DNA of 64,000 bases, from assembly GCA_000611775.1 (NCBI GenBank), contig KK106982.1:62001-126000 (forward strand), in the 5' to 3' direction. Positions within the stretch are counted from its first letter, which is position 1. Each line of letters opens with the position of its first letter. The notes beneath the pieces were generated by a model. That model was given only the letters and a program-made list of their open reading frames with translations. It was not told the DNA's origin and did not search any database. Below, one piece after another: positions 31,463 through 43,610 of this stretch. The translations under genes were made by a program, and so were the position numbers. This stretch comes from Umbilicaria muhlenbergii. Taxonomy: Eukaryota > Ascomycota > Lecanoromycetes > Umbilicariales > Umbilicariaceae.

Positions 31463-34275
31463 ATGCAGCTCACTGATTTCTGCTGCAAGCTTTTGTCACT
31501 GTTCTTTTTGCCTTTGCTCTTGGTTCACAAGCTCATTCATGATTACTGCAAGAGTGTTTCTTCATTCCTCCTGCTTCTGCTCTTGTAAAATTAACTCACT
31601 TGCATCTGCTGCAAGTGTTTGTTGTTGTTCCTCCTGCCTTTGTTTTTAATTGAATAGCTCTTTTTCTTCCCTCACAAGAATTTGATGTTGTTTTTCTCAC
31701 TTTTGCTCTTGCTCTCTAAGGGCACTGTTGTTCCTCACAAGCTTTTAATACATCTGTTCTTGCTCTTGTTTGCCTTCTTTTAGCGCGCTTGCGTCAGAGA
31801 GAAGCTTTTGTCTTCATCACTCTTGTTCTTGCTCTTGCTCTTTGAGTGTGATTACATCTCTTACAAGCCTTTGCTGATATTGTTCTTGCTCTTGCTCTTG
31901 CTTTTCAAGCGTACTTACATCAGATAAGAGTTTTTGTCATTGCTGTTTCTTTTCTTGATCTTGTTCTTCAAATGCGCTTGCATCTCTTATGAGCTTTTGC
32001 TGATACTGCTCTTGTCCTTGTCCTTCCTCTTCATGTACATTTGTATAAGACAAGAGCTTTTGTCATCACTGTTCTTGCTTCTGCTCTTGTTCTTTGATGG
32101 TACCTGCATCTCATACAAGTTGCTGCTGATGAATTTCTTGCTCTTGCTCCTGTTTTTCAATTGTGCTTTCATCAGACAAGAGCTTTTGTCATTTTTGTTT
32201 CAGTCTTTGCTTCTCTTTCAAGAGAGCATTTGCGTCCTCCATGAGCTTCTGCTGATATTGCTCTTGTTCATACTCCTTTTTTTCAAGCATGCTTTCTTTT
32301 AACAAGAGTCTTTGTTGTTGCATCATTGTTTCTTGTGCAAGAGCATCTTCTGCTTGAAATGAAGATTTATGTTCCTCTCTCTCTTCTTCTTCATCCTGCA
32401 TCATTGTGTCTTCTGTTTGTTCCTCATTAATCTTCATATGCTTCACCCCTCAGGTTGAATCTTCTGTTGGTGAAAGAGCTGACTGAGTCAGATGCAAAGC
32501 CAGGGATGAAAATTCTCCTGTCACTGTAGTAAGATTCTGTTGTGGGATGAACTCTTTCAGCATCTCATAGAACTTCAAATACGTGAATCTTAGCCTGAAG
32601 TAGGACGTGATCCCCTCAGATTGTTCATCCTTATCATCATGTAAATGTGTGATGAACAGAATTTTGTGGTCCTCTTCATAATTTTAAGTATGTGGCATTC
32701 TGCATCTGTCTTTTCTAATTTCCCCTGGATCATTCATGATGATCACAGGCTTTTCATTTCCTCTTACTATCATTGAGTCTGTTGACTTTGAAAACTGCGT
32801 TAAGGCGGTGATCTCAGATGACTTGAACCTTAAATGATTGACAAGATCAGTCATCTGATGCAACCTCATTGTGTTTAACCTGGCTCTTGACTTTGCCAAA
32901 AGGTCCTTCCCGCTGAGCTTTTTGAGGATTTCACAGTGGTAACGCATAGCAAAGGCGTGTAGTTGTTGATATCTCAGGTCAATTCAATGAGTGAAGTTTG
33001 CTGACACAGACTTGAACATGATTTCATTTTCCTGCATCAGAGCTGAGTCTATGCTCTGATTCATATCAGTATAGATCTTCTTCATTGCTGTGAACAGCGT
33101 TTCCTGAGGACCTAGGCATATCAGTCATTTTAAACAGTCAGCTCATGCCTCAAGGCATTTGGTGTTCTCAAAGAACTCAAACAGAGAAGGAACCAGGCTT
33201 TTGAAAGATTGTAGTTTAATTCAGATCCCCTCACGTTCTTGTTGACTAAAACAGCCAAAGAGTTCCTCACTCAGTATTTTATCATGTAGAATTTGAGCAT
33301 CTAGTGTTGATGCTCATGACGTGGTGAACTGTAACACTTTCATGATGACTTGATTTACCTTTTCCATCATGGTTTTGTCTTGCTGAAGGAGGTCAGACCA
33401 GAATTGCTTGATATATTAAAGATAATGTATGATTTCCTAGCAATCAATGAGCGCATTTATACAGTCAGTGATGAATCATTTACCTCATCACATCTAATCA
33501 TGAACATCTTATGTAGGGTATTAATTCTCATCTCAGTTAAGAGTGCAGGTATCTTCAAGAAAGCATCAAAGACAAGAATAAATTCCCTGTGCTGAAGTAG
33601 TTGTTTTAAATTCCTGGCTCTATGTGAAGAGAGAAGAGTTCATCATTACATTTTCAAATTGAACTGCTTTTGAGATTGACAGTTGTGTATTCTTCTGTAA
33701 ACTTCATCATCAGAGGCTTCCTCTTCATTCATGTACTCTTTTATGCTGAAATAAGATCAAAGATCAGAAAAGGAACTATAAGGCTCTTGAATCCTCTTTA
33801 TGTGATAAAATGAGCTTGATGCTGTAATATTCCCTGAGGGAGATTTCCTGAGCTCATCCTTTCAAGAGCTTTTAAATACCTTGAATCAAACTGAGCCAAA
33901 TCTGGCTCATTCATATTGAAGGGGGTCAGAATTGAAGTTAAGTGTCAGAATTAACTGATTGCATCATCATTTGTCCTAGAAGATCTGTCCTGAGCTGATT
34001 CTCTCAGGATCATTAACACTGCTTGACTTAATATCAGCTCATCCTGAATGTCTCTTCAGCTCAGGAGAATTCTCCTGAGACAAACTTCTTAAAACAGGTG
34101 AAATCAGGCAGTGAATCACTTCAATGCACTGTGCCAAATTAAAGCAGGAGAATTGAAGGGCAAGGTTTTTAAGTTGAAGCAGAGAGTCAGAACTGAAGCA
34201 GAGCATCAGAATTAAAGCAAGATGACAGTAAGTGAAGAAGTAAGACTGCAAGACAGTGATATTATCAATCAGCAA
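31463..34275 (-). pseudogene. DUF3723-family gene, main part
   Basis: The minus-strand frame shows the layout I know from fungal DUF3723 proteins: M-stop-TLLSSHRARNLKQLL (33,650-33,600), FILVFDAFLKIPALL, LHKMFMIRCDE, GCFSQQEREGI-stop-IKLQSF, FFENTKCLEA, then a C-terminal KILFITHLHDDKDEQSEGIT (32,680-32,600). A long Gln/Glu-rich coiled coil of about 36-residue repeats (EKQEQEQEQYQQ-type) follows from 32,450 to 31,472, a tail longer than I expect for the family. At least one intron is likely near 33,480-33,350. Stops are nearly all TGA. DUF3723 genes are frequent in giant Starship elements of Pezizomycotina; molecular function is unknown. Confidence 0.78.
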
Positions 34276-34548
34276 AGAAATAGAGAAGAACTGTATAACA
34301 GTGAATAAAATTCTAAGTCAAGCACAGCTAAGGAACTACTCAAATGACTAAATGTCATCACTCATCTTTTTACAGAGAAATTGCAAAACACCTTTATAAA
34401 CCCTTCTCACAAATGATGTGATATCAGAAAAGATGCTTATCATTCTTGAAGTGTATTCCTCCTTTGTCAGGCAGCATGAACTGAATCTGATTCTGCAGGT
34501 AAGTAAATATTAATCACTCATGTGACAACCTGAGAGTTATCAGGTCAA
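34276..34548. other. AT-rich spacer
   Basis: No convincing frame; probable intergenic or intronic sequence between two decayed minus-strand genes. Confidence 0.3.
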
Positions 34549-37340
34549 TCACATCTTGATTCTTCTGAAGATGTTTTGTGTATAAGTGAGATGTTGATCA
34601 TACTGAGGTTCAAACATGCATATGCAGAAAGTATCATTAGTCTTATAAGTGATGACATTACTCATCTCATATTTAATAAAGTTCAATTCTACTTTCATAA
34701 TTGTGATCTGAGTAGCATCATTAAGCACAGGTTGAAAGATAAACATGACAGCAGCTCTGTTGATGATAATATGATCTAGCTGACTTTGAGGTGCCTCTTG
34801 TGCCAAAGTCATAATTGAGATGAATATCTCAACACCAGCTGTGAGCCCTTCAATGGTGACAATGAGCATCATATCTCAAAAGTTTGAACATTCAGCTGCT
34901 TTCATGACCGTCATTCTAATAGCATGCATTATACTCAACAAGGCTTGCTTAGTCCAGGAGATGAGGTTCTCATAATTAAAAGATGACTGAATCATGATTA
35001 TAAAAGAGATCATCTTTTTTCAGTGCATCATAACAGATTCTCACATGAGTGCTTCAACTCAGCAGAAGTTCAGGCCTCATCTCATCATGATGAATCCTCT
35101 CATGTTCTCACTTCATTGCATGTGCTTAAACACGTCTCATAGCAAGCTCAGATGTGCTCTCTTTTCTTTACCTGATAATCAGAATCTGACTGCTCTTCAC
35201 AGTGTGATCAAATTGACGCTTGAGAGGCAGCATATAAGTATACTTCAATAATCAGGTATGTCCTGAAACAGCCTCTTGAACTTGAACAGCTTCACAGTCA
35301 TGTCTATGTTTTCACTTCATCATATAAATCAACTTTAGACACTGATTCTGAAAACTTGAAAATTAGATGTAAGATCTTCATGATTTATTACATCAATTTC
35401 AGTAAATAACCTAATGACACATTGAAACAGGAAGAGTGATAGGCTTTTTAAATCAAAGTCAAGAGCCACATCTAGTTGAGAGCCAAATTTAAATGTGATT
35501 CCTTCAATATGATAGAGCTTTCATCTCAAATGACTTGAGGATCACTTGCTCTTAGAACATTTAAGTCTTAATTGCAAAATTCTCCCTCTTCAGGACTAAG
35601 TGATTTCACTCTTGTAAATTACTCATGAGAAGCTTAGCTGTATTAATCTTTTTCTTTGAACGCAGGGAATCTGGTTGTACTAAGATTGAAATACTATCAA
35701 TAGAGAGTTGATTATTTCATTGACATAAAGAGTAGCTAGTTCTTTCCTTTATCAATGTAATTGAAAGCATTTACCAACAATGTAGAACCTGGAGCGGCAG
35801 TCTGAACTTCATCATCAGTGATCAACTTTATCTTGAACTGATGAGTCTTCAGCTTGCTTGAGCTAGATAAGATATCAAACAGATGTGTCAGCTTAAATAC
35901 ATAACTTCATAAGTCTGAGCATAGCTCAGTGAGAGCTTCAATGAAGAGAGCCTGAGTGTCACATGAAATTTCTGTTTGAAAGCTGCTGCAGATCAGTTGA
36001 TGCTGATTAAACCTCATCATCAACATTTATGAAGATCCTGAAATACTCTGAGAAGCAGGTAGTATTTGAACATGATGCAGCATCAGAGTGAAGAGAGTGA
36101 GAGAGGAGAATCAATTTTAAATTAAAGATCAAATAACCCCCTCCTGTCTTCACCTTCTTAGATTGCGCTGAACTTCTGAAAACATGAATTTTTCAGCAAG
36201 ATCAGTGGATGAGTCTCATCCTTTCATCTTTGAATATATTTTGATCATTGTAGCTTTGACAAATCTGATTACTGCATAGCTGTTCTGAATCATCATGTGC
36301 TCAGCTCACTCTTGGAAAAGGTGCATCCCTTCATTGATTAGTGAGTTAAAATAAACACGCATGAAATGTTGAAGGATGATATTGATTAGTCTGAGATGTT
36401 CTGTCCAAACGCCTACCGCGTACAGGTGACTTGATAAGTCAAGTGATGCCTGAATAACTTCTTCTGATGCTAGCACGTGATAGTGAGCGACAGCGCCCTT
36501 TAAGGCGACAAAATGTTTAGAACAAGTGAACACCATCATCATTTCAAGAAGATGAGAAGCTCATGTATATCTCACTGAGGCTTTGCTTCTTTGAAGATGA
36601 CAGTTGGTGAAACGCTCTAGGTATTTCATTCATGAGCATGCAGAGGATGACTTGAAGAGGGTTGAGATGTTGACCTTTATGATCATGAGATTCAGTCACT
36701 GAGTGCTACCTTCATCCTCATCAGAGTCACTTTCATCAACATGAGTGATTTAAGCTTTGACCTCTTCAATCTGCAATTTCCTCCATTTCGCTCATGTGGA
36801 GTTGAGATTAAATGTATAAAAGTGAGGCGCAGTATCAACCTGTCATGACCTTGAGGTTTTCAGATATAACACGCTCTTTAATATGATCTGCTCACTAGCT
36901 TCATGAAGAGACCTCACTAGTAATAATTCAGCATAAAAAACCCTTAAGTTATTTACCTCAATTGGCGCTTCATTGATGACCTCACCTTGGCTGAGGTGTC
37001 TCACATTTTTCAGAAGGTATATTTCACAGTCTGCATCATTCATCTGCTGATGTGAACTTTATGAAGTCATCAGCTGACTGAGCTTGTGAAAGAGGAAAGC
37101 GTACACTTATGCCTTCAAGGGGAGAATTTCAGCTGAAATAGTCTTGACTGAGTTTCTCTTCAACACGCTTCATTTGCGCCTCCACAAACTCACAGCAATC
37201 ACTCAGATGATACTCAGGCAGTGAGCTGTAATAACTTATAATTCAGATTAAAATATCTATCATGATCAGGATTCAATGATCGCTGAGGTTGTGTGAAATG
37301 ATTATGCATGTATGTTTTCATCTGATTGATCACACAGGCC
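34549..37340 (-). pseudogene. Large unidentified minus-strand gene
   Basis: Long minus-strand stretches are open apart from TGA. At 37,043-36,150: CEIYLLKNVRHLSQGEV, HYHVLASEEVIQASLDLSSH and INIILQHFMRVYF. At 35,980-35,760: QALFIEALTELCSDL and KLTHLFDILSSSSKLK. At 35,100-34,549: ENMRGFIMMR, NYENLIS-T/W-TKQALL and LIVTIEGLTAGVEIF. Frame changes suggest introns. Several features faintly recall large subtelomeric helicase-type proteins, but no walker or DExH motif is convincing, so no function is given. It could be more than one gene. Confidence 0.5.
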
Positions 37341-37467
37341 CGCCTAGCATCTCTGTTCTCTTTTCAATGTCATTCATATCAAATTTCATATGCTTACTGT
37401 GAAGGACTGTCGTAGATTCATCTCATTCAAAAAGTGATAAAATACATATGAGCAGGGATGTTGAAAG

Positions 37468-39054
37468 TCAATTTGAGGAGAGAAATGAACTCAAGTCTTC
37501 TCTCACTTCATTCTTCATTCTGGTCCTGAACTGCACATCAGAATAATCACCAATAGAGATCAGTTTAAGTTCAGCTTCTTTGATCACTTCATCAACAGTC
37601 TTTGCTTTTGGCTGAAAGTTGAAATCACAGGAGAGATGTTGAGAATTATGTCTCATCTCATCTTCCTGCAAGGAAGGTTCACGTGCGGCAAGCTCTCACA
37701 CTCAATAATTGCAGTTCATTTTGAATATATAGTTGATCACAGGCTTGGAAAATGCTCTTGAGGGAGGATTATTATTGATGTATATCACCTTCTCATCATT
37801 CTGATGTATCACAGGAATTAGCTTGTTCTTGAGCTCATACCTCAAGCTGTTGATGACCAATGATGTACCAATAATTAGGAGGACATCAGGTGTTGAGTTT
37901 GCATCTTCATTGATGACACTCACTTTTGTCTCACTCAGAGGATCATCAATATCATGGTAGAGAACAATGTTAAGTTGCAAGTGTTCAATGTGAATGTTTG
38001 TTCTCCCTCCTCTTCTCCGCTGTTCTTCTACCCTTGATGCGCATTCAGGACATAATATGATCTCTTTGAAAGCAAGAGTGATCTTGCGCATGTCATCTCA
38101 GCTCATGAAATGACTGCAATAAGAGCACCTGAAGGAGTCAAGGTTGTCATGCAGCTGAATCACGTCACACTCTTTGAATTGAATATTAACATTCAAATCA
38201 GCTCTTGTCTTTAGTTCAATCAGGTTCTGAGTATAACATCTTTAAAGCTTTTCAAATCATTGAAGAACTTGAAGAAATTGATGTGTATTCATTTAAATCA
38301 GGTCTTCAGATTTCACTTTGTTCTGTATTTCAATTAAGCATTTATATAAGTCTTTTCTTCTTTCTTCATCATTGAGCACTTCTCTCTTGAACAGACCTCA
38401 ATTCATCTTGTGAAGGTCAGTCTCAGACTGAAAGTCCTGAATAATTGTTATCTAAAGATGGTTGAAAGTAGAGATCAATACTCACTGATATATCACAATT
38501 GGTACTAATCCCGGCGCTCATGAATATGATGATTTGACAAGCTTTATTTATTACATTAGTGATCTCCTGCAGCTCTCACTTCACATCATTTGAGATGTCT
38601 TTCAGTGTAAGTAGATGTCATCAGAGTGAATGATTTGAGGAGAAATACCTGATGAGGTTATCACTGAAAAGGATTTGATACAGCGTGTTTCAGCATTGTT
38701 CATCAACATATGTGATAAGGTATCTTGTGAATCTTCTCAGATGAATGCTGTAAGACCTGCTGTTGAGGGATTATTACTATCTGGCTTTGCTTGATTACTG
38801 ACAGTCATAATGATATCAATTTTATTTTGTGAATGCATGATTTGAGTAGAGATCAGCTCTGCTTTGTTATTCAGTGAAGTCCTGTTAAGTATAACATTTG
38901 ACTGTGAATGAGCTGCTGAAGGCTGTAAGACCTTTTTAATTTCTTGCACTTTCTCAGAGAGTCACTGAATCTCTGTCTGAAGGACGTCAATAATCTTGCA
39001 GTTGATGTTGTCATTCTCTTCAGGATTTAATTCCTTCAGCAAAGTCCTGAGAGA
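37468..39054 (-). pseudogene. Sirtuin (Sir2-family deacetylase) pseudogene
   Basis: The minus strand encodes a Sir2 fold. The nucleotide loop near 38,521-38,500 reads SAGISTNC (normally TGAGIS). The catalytic His sits in DVIQLHDNL at about 38,160. Both zinc Cys pairs are kept, CSYC at 38,127-38,116 and CPEC at 38,052-38,041. DVLLIIGTSLVIN and KVIYINNNPPSRAFS form the NAD-binding end. The TGA stop is at 37,470-37,468. A Ser/Gln-rich N-terminal region with coiled coil precedes the domain (39,054-38,600). It resembles fungal HST-type nuclear sirtuins. Internal TGA codons at W/R positions and the changed GAG loop imply loss of function. Confidence 0.82.
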
Positions 39055-39638
39055 GCATTCAAACTAGAAAGACACTCAGTAGACTTTTAAAGAATATGTC
39101 AGACAGCCTCACCTTAAGAGTGTGAGCATTCATGATAAATATTTAAATGTCTGTAAATGATCCTTCCTGAGAGAATCTGAATACTTTCATACATTTTCAG
39201 CAGATCAAAGATTTATGTCTCATCAGTTTATGATCTAAATTTGTGATAGCATTCACTATCAGCTTCAGACATTAGCATTCATAAGAGGAGCCTCTTTCAA
39301 ATGACAGCATTTAAAAGTGAACCCCTGTACTGTACTCATCATTAGCACAATTTGACACTATTGACTTGCTCATCCTGCAGTGAGAAGTCAGGGGGAAAGT
39401 GAAACACTCTGAATTACACAAATAATCAATGAGAAATGATCATCAGGCTGACTGATTGTTCAATACAGAGACAGAAGTATAAATACAAGCAGAATATCAG
39501 AGGTGGTCAAAGGTTGCTATCTTCAGAGTAAAGCTGATGCAAGCAAGGCTGTGAAACATATGAGAGCTAATCTGACCATCTACACTCACGCTATTCAGAG
39601 GTTTAATCATAGACGTGGCTCTCAATGTGCTTCACAGG
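39055..39638. other. AT-rich intergenic region
   Basis: No frame, RNA gene or repeat recognised between the sirtuin 5' end and the channel 3' end. Confidence 0.35.
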
Positions 39639-42417
39639 TCAGCCGTAAACACTGACTGAGAAAAGTAAAACAGCTTCAGACCTGATCTATTGAATGATAT
39701 CAGTGTTAAAGATATTCTGTGAAATCATCAAGCGCCCTTTGATATCAAGCTTTGCAAACTCATTGCTGATTCTGATATCTGAAGCATAGTTTTTGGCGTG
39801 GGTGATCTCATCTTCACTGATTTCAAGGTCATCCTTTGAAATCCAGATGACAGAGCTGTGATGATCAGCAGCCTCATGTTTATACTCATGCTGATCTGTT
39901 ATGTTGAGTTCATTGCGTGCAAGCTCATCAACACTTTCTTGAAGATCTTGAGGGACTTCCTTGAAAGGTCTCATTCAGTCATAACAGGTGTGCTCTAGAT
40001 GTCATAAATGATCAAGTGCAGATGCTGAGGAGTGATTTCAGTTTAATTCTCCTCCTTCATTCTCCCTGTCTTTCAGGAAGGTAGGCAGATATTTGAGGAT
40101 TAAGGAGAAGATGTTTCCCAGAAGCAGTTGATAAATGACTGTTAATGTTATGACAATCATCATAATCACGGCCTGATCAATGCCAGTAAAGATACCCTGA
40201 TCATCATAAATAGACAGGAAAAGGCCTATCAGGCATAATTTCATCATGTACACCCCTGTGAAGAGTTGCTTCAACGCAGTCAGATAAAGTTGACCTTCAG
40301 TATTATACAGAGAAGCTGACACGTAGAGCAGGTTATAGCAGAATATGAATCAAAACAAGCTGAAGGTAGTGACACTGAAAGGGAGTATCAGAGGAGTGAT
40401 GATGAAGTACATCAGACCTAAATTATCAGTGAAGGTGAAGGCAAAGATGTGAGCATCTTATCAATACATGTGAGGTTCATGTAAAGAGGGTAGAATGTAC
40501 CTCATTGAATCTCTGATAAACTCATCTGCCTCTCCCACTTCTGTCTCAGTGTGTGATCTATCCACGGGGTGAGGATAAGTCAGTTGATTAAACCTTCAGC
40601 TTGCAGGAAAGCACCTGCACTCACAGAAAGACCTTGGAAAGTGAGGTAGAAGAAGAAGTAATTGCTCACCTTGAGAAGGCTTCTGATCAACAATGCAGAT
40701 GCAGATTTCAGATCATGAAGGAGTTCCTGAGTGATGACTGTAATACTGAATGAAAGTGACACCGTGAGAAAATTTTGCGTGAAGAGAAAGATGAAATAGT
40801 ATTTTTGCAGCATCAGCTTGACTGTCATCTCCATTGACAGATCTTGCCAACCCGTGATAATGCGCAGGACCAGCAGCAGCAATGTGTTCAGTGCTATTAA
40901 CATCAACTGCAGCAGCACACCTTGAATAGTCTCACTCAGCCACGCTGAAGCGCCAGATATTCAATAAAGCCATGATATGAAGTCTCTCAAAGTAGTAATT
41001 TGGGACAGGAAACCCGTGAATGTGATGAGTATCACTCAAATTATGAGAAGAGAAGTGATGGCGATTCACATCAACTCACTTCATATATATTGATTCCATC
41101 ATCATTGAGTTAAAGTGCTTCATCTCAATTCCTGCACGGAAACGTTGATGTGTCAGGCGGATGAGTACAGAGGGTGAGTGTTCAGGAGGGTTTAACAGGT
41201 CATATACACAGCAGATTGAGTGTTGAATCATATAAAGGTGAATCTCATTCATGGATACTTGCTTGATTGTCTCTCATTCAACTCAATCTCAGTCAGCTCT
41301 GTTAGGTCTGCTCTGATCTCTTTGTTCATTCATGCCAGCTCACTTAAGCAGTGGTGGATGATATCAACCTTTTTTTCAATAAGAGGAATTGCTGGTATTC
41401 AGTTGCATCCTTGTCATGAAATGTACATATGATCACGGTCCTTCTCCTTCAGGTAGCGCCTTCACAATGGTTTTTTCTTTTCAGTATCCACCTCACTCAA
41501 TTGTGCAGGCTCATGGCTGTTGCGTTGATGGAACAACTTTGTTGCTGATGTTATAAGGCTGGTCTCCGCGGCTTTCAGCGTGATGATGAGGGTTTTTCAC
41601 TCTTGAATCTTCTTCAACAACGCTGAGAGATCTTGATTGATCCAGATGAAATGAACTTCACTGAGGAATATGCCGTACACATCCTTCAATATCAGAAGGT
41701 CTTTCTCAGGAATATTGATCATCAGAATCATATTGACTGCCTTCAAGAGATGATGCGCAGGTGACGTCAGGTAAGAATTACAGATGTGAACATAAAAAAG
41801 CAGTTCCACATTAATGGTGTAACATATGTACACGATTATAAGCAAGGCCATCATCAAATGAGGTCAATAGAATTCAGTGTGATCAAGCTTGATATTCACT
41901 CAGCTGTACCTGTTAAGACCTTGAGTTTGACCTGCTGCGTCATTGCCACTGAGCAAGTTTAGTGGGATGAGGGTTGGCATGACAATGACCAATAGGCTGA
42001 TGAAGATAGTGAGAAGAGTGTGAATATATCAAAGGAAGAAGAAAGCATCTAGGCCAGAGTGTTGTAAGATGATGCTGTCAGGGAGCTGAAACACACGTGA
42101 AATTCAGGATATGATATCTAAAGGATGTTGAATGATGCACTGTCCTTCAGGCATGAGATAAGTTCAAGGTTGACTGACACATCAAATCAGTGTCTTTGCG
42201 CTTCTAGGGTGACCGCGACTCACTAGATGTGTTTGAGTTTATCCTTAAGAAGGATAAACACACAGACTTCAGTGGCAAATATGGCCGCTGATATGATGAG
42301 TGATGCTAGAAAGTTTCGGAGCAAGAGCCCTTGAGCGTGTCTTGCTGTTTCTGGTGAGGCGTAAAGCGCAGTGCCAGCACTGCTGAACGGGGATGTCATT
42401 ATCATCGAGATCGCCAA
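39639..42417 (-). pseudogene. CSC1/RSN1-type stress-gated cation channel pseudogene
   Basis: The minus strand reads an almost complete member of the OSCA/TMEM63/CSC1 (DUF221) family. It starts MTSPFSSAGTALYASPETA and LLLRNFLASLIISAAIF (first TM, 42,370-42,250). An intron follows near 42,220, then GLDAFFFL, MPTLIPLNLLSG and LNRYSWVNI. The cytosolic loop (MILMINIPEKDLLILKDVYG; RHYL-K-like basic stretch near 41,450) precedes a multi-TM block 41,100-40,040 that includes the family's GTFYPLYMNLTCI signature near 40,500. The C-terminal tail ends at TGA 39,641-39,639. In life it would be a membrane Ca2+-permeable channel. Numerous TGA breaks kill it. Introns are retained, so this is a DNA copy, not a retrocopy. 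Confidence 0.88.
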
Positions 42418-42488
42418 ATGACTGGAAAGTGAACTGGAAGAGAACTGCCGTTAGACCAGCACTCTAATTGTTTTCTTTTCAGTCTTGT

Positions 42489-42725
42489 TCACGCAGCCTT
42501 CGGTAGAGGGAAACCAATTTTGAGGCCTTCATGTTGAGCTCCAGTTGTTGCTCCCTCAAGCTCCAGTTTTGCTGCATCCTCCGTGTTCAGGGTTATATTT
42601 TTAATGCATTGTCAGGCATGGATTCTAATTCAGCCATGAGTCATGTGGTCGATGACGTCTATTCAAAGCTTTTCAGGGCTTGTGAGCCTCTCCTTCATGA
42701 GCGAGAGATCTTGCTCCCATGTCAT
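42489..42725 (-). pseudogene. Unknown small frame upstream of the channel gene
   Basis: The minus-strand frame from ATG 42,725 reads MTWEQDLSLMKERLTSPEKL, then IDVIDHMTHG and NTEDAAKLELEGATTGAQHE, to TGA 42,491-42,489, with three TGA at tryptophan-like sites. Partly GC-normal sequence. No family is recognised. Overlapping ORFs on the plus strand (42,531-42,809) look like shadows. Confidence 0.35.
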
Positions 42726-42892
42726 GGGCCGAGGTTTTACGGCGGTGCCGGATCCATGAGGACACTTCATGTACTCTCACCAGATTCTCCAATACTGCTG
42801 CTGAGATGAACTGTGAAATAGTCCTGGAAGACCGAGGACGAGGACGAGGCCGAAAAAGAAGAGTACTTACGGCGGACGATACGTGACAAAGT

Positions 42893-43115
42893 ACCAAAAT
42901 AGAAAATCGATTTGGCGAAAATGAAAAATCGGAAAATGGGAATTTGGAACTTTAGGATTTAGAGAATCAATCAACAACCCTAAACCCTTTTTTCTTTATT
43001 GTATGACAACATGCCTCAATCTCAGATCAATCTAGAGCTCTTTAAGGAGTGATAAACTACTAAAATAGAACATTGATTTGGTGAAGTGAAAAATCAGACT
43101 TTGGAACTTTGAATT
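42893..43115 (+). repeat. Imperfect direct repeat around an integrase-gene start fragment
   Basis: About 70 bp at 42,893-42,965 (ACCAAAATAGAAAATCGATT...) recurs at 43,047-43,115 in a form changed by C-to-T and G-to-A. Between them, 43,010-43,046 reads ATGCCTCAATCTCAG..., the same start as the integrase-core gene at 53,885 but on the opposite strand and ending in TGA. It may be a truncated relic of that transposon. Confidence 0.5.
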
Positions 43116-43610
43116 CACCTGACTTTCACACAGTCATAGTCATAATTCATGACCACAAAGTCATGTATTTATGTAAAGTGAATAATGAATCATCATATGA
43201 CTTATTATAAGGTCAGCGGTGAGTGCTTTTTGAGACATACAACCTGAAAACAACTAACTTGACCGTCTCAATCAATCATACATATCTAGTCAACCCTAGT
43301 CCGCAGTCACAATGCCTCATGAGTGAAAAACAGCTTGAGTATCAGTGATTTCAAGAACTAAATAATCATAATTTCACCTGCTGATGCTCTGCTGATCACT
43401 TCAGGCTGAATTTTTACATCTCAAGCCTGAGTAAGTCTTTGTTTACTTTTTATACAATATTATAATTTTATACTGACTTGTTCATAGCTGCTCTCATATG
43501 TTGAGACTGCACTTGTTCATTTTCTTAATCATTCAAATCAGAATATAATTTTGATTGACAATGATGTTGTCACTGCAGTTTAAATTGAGCAGTATCATAC
43601 TTCCCGTGAT
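43116..43610. other. AT-rich region with weak coding pieces
   Basis: ATG at 43,312 (MPHE-stop) may open the frame that later gives the Cys-rich segment, with introns, but the exon structure cannot be drawn reliably. Otherwise nothing supported. Confidence 0.3.

Noticed and set aside
34549-37340. Subtelomeric RecQ/telomere-linked helicase
   Set aside because: Some resemblance in hydrophobic spacing only; no reliable Walker A, DExH or zinc motif.
26716-42725. Confirmed Starship element
   Set aside because: DUF3723 fits, but no DUF3435/tyrosine-recombinase captain and no terminal direct repeats were found in the window; kept as a hypothesis.
42970-42995. AACCCTAAACCC resembling a telomere repeat
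   Set aside because: Only about two units, not in a tandem array, and internal to the window.
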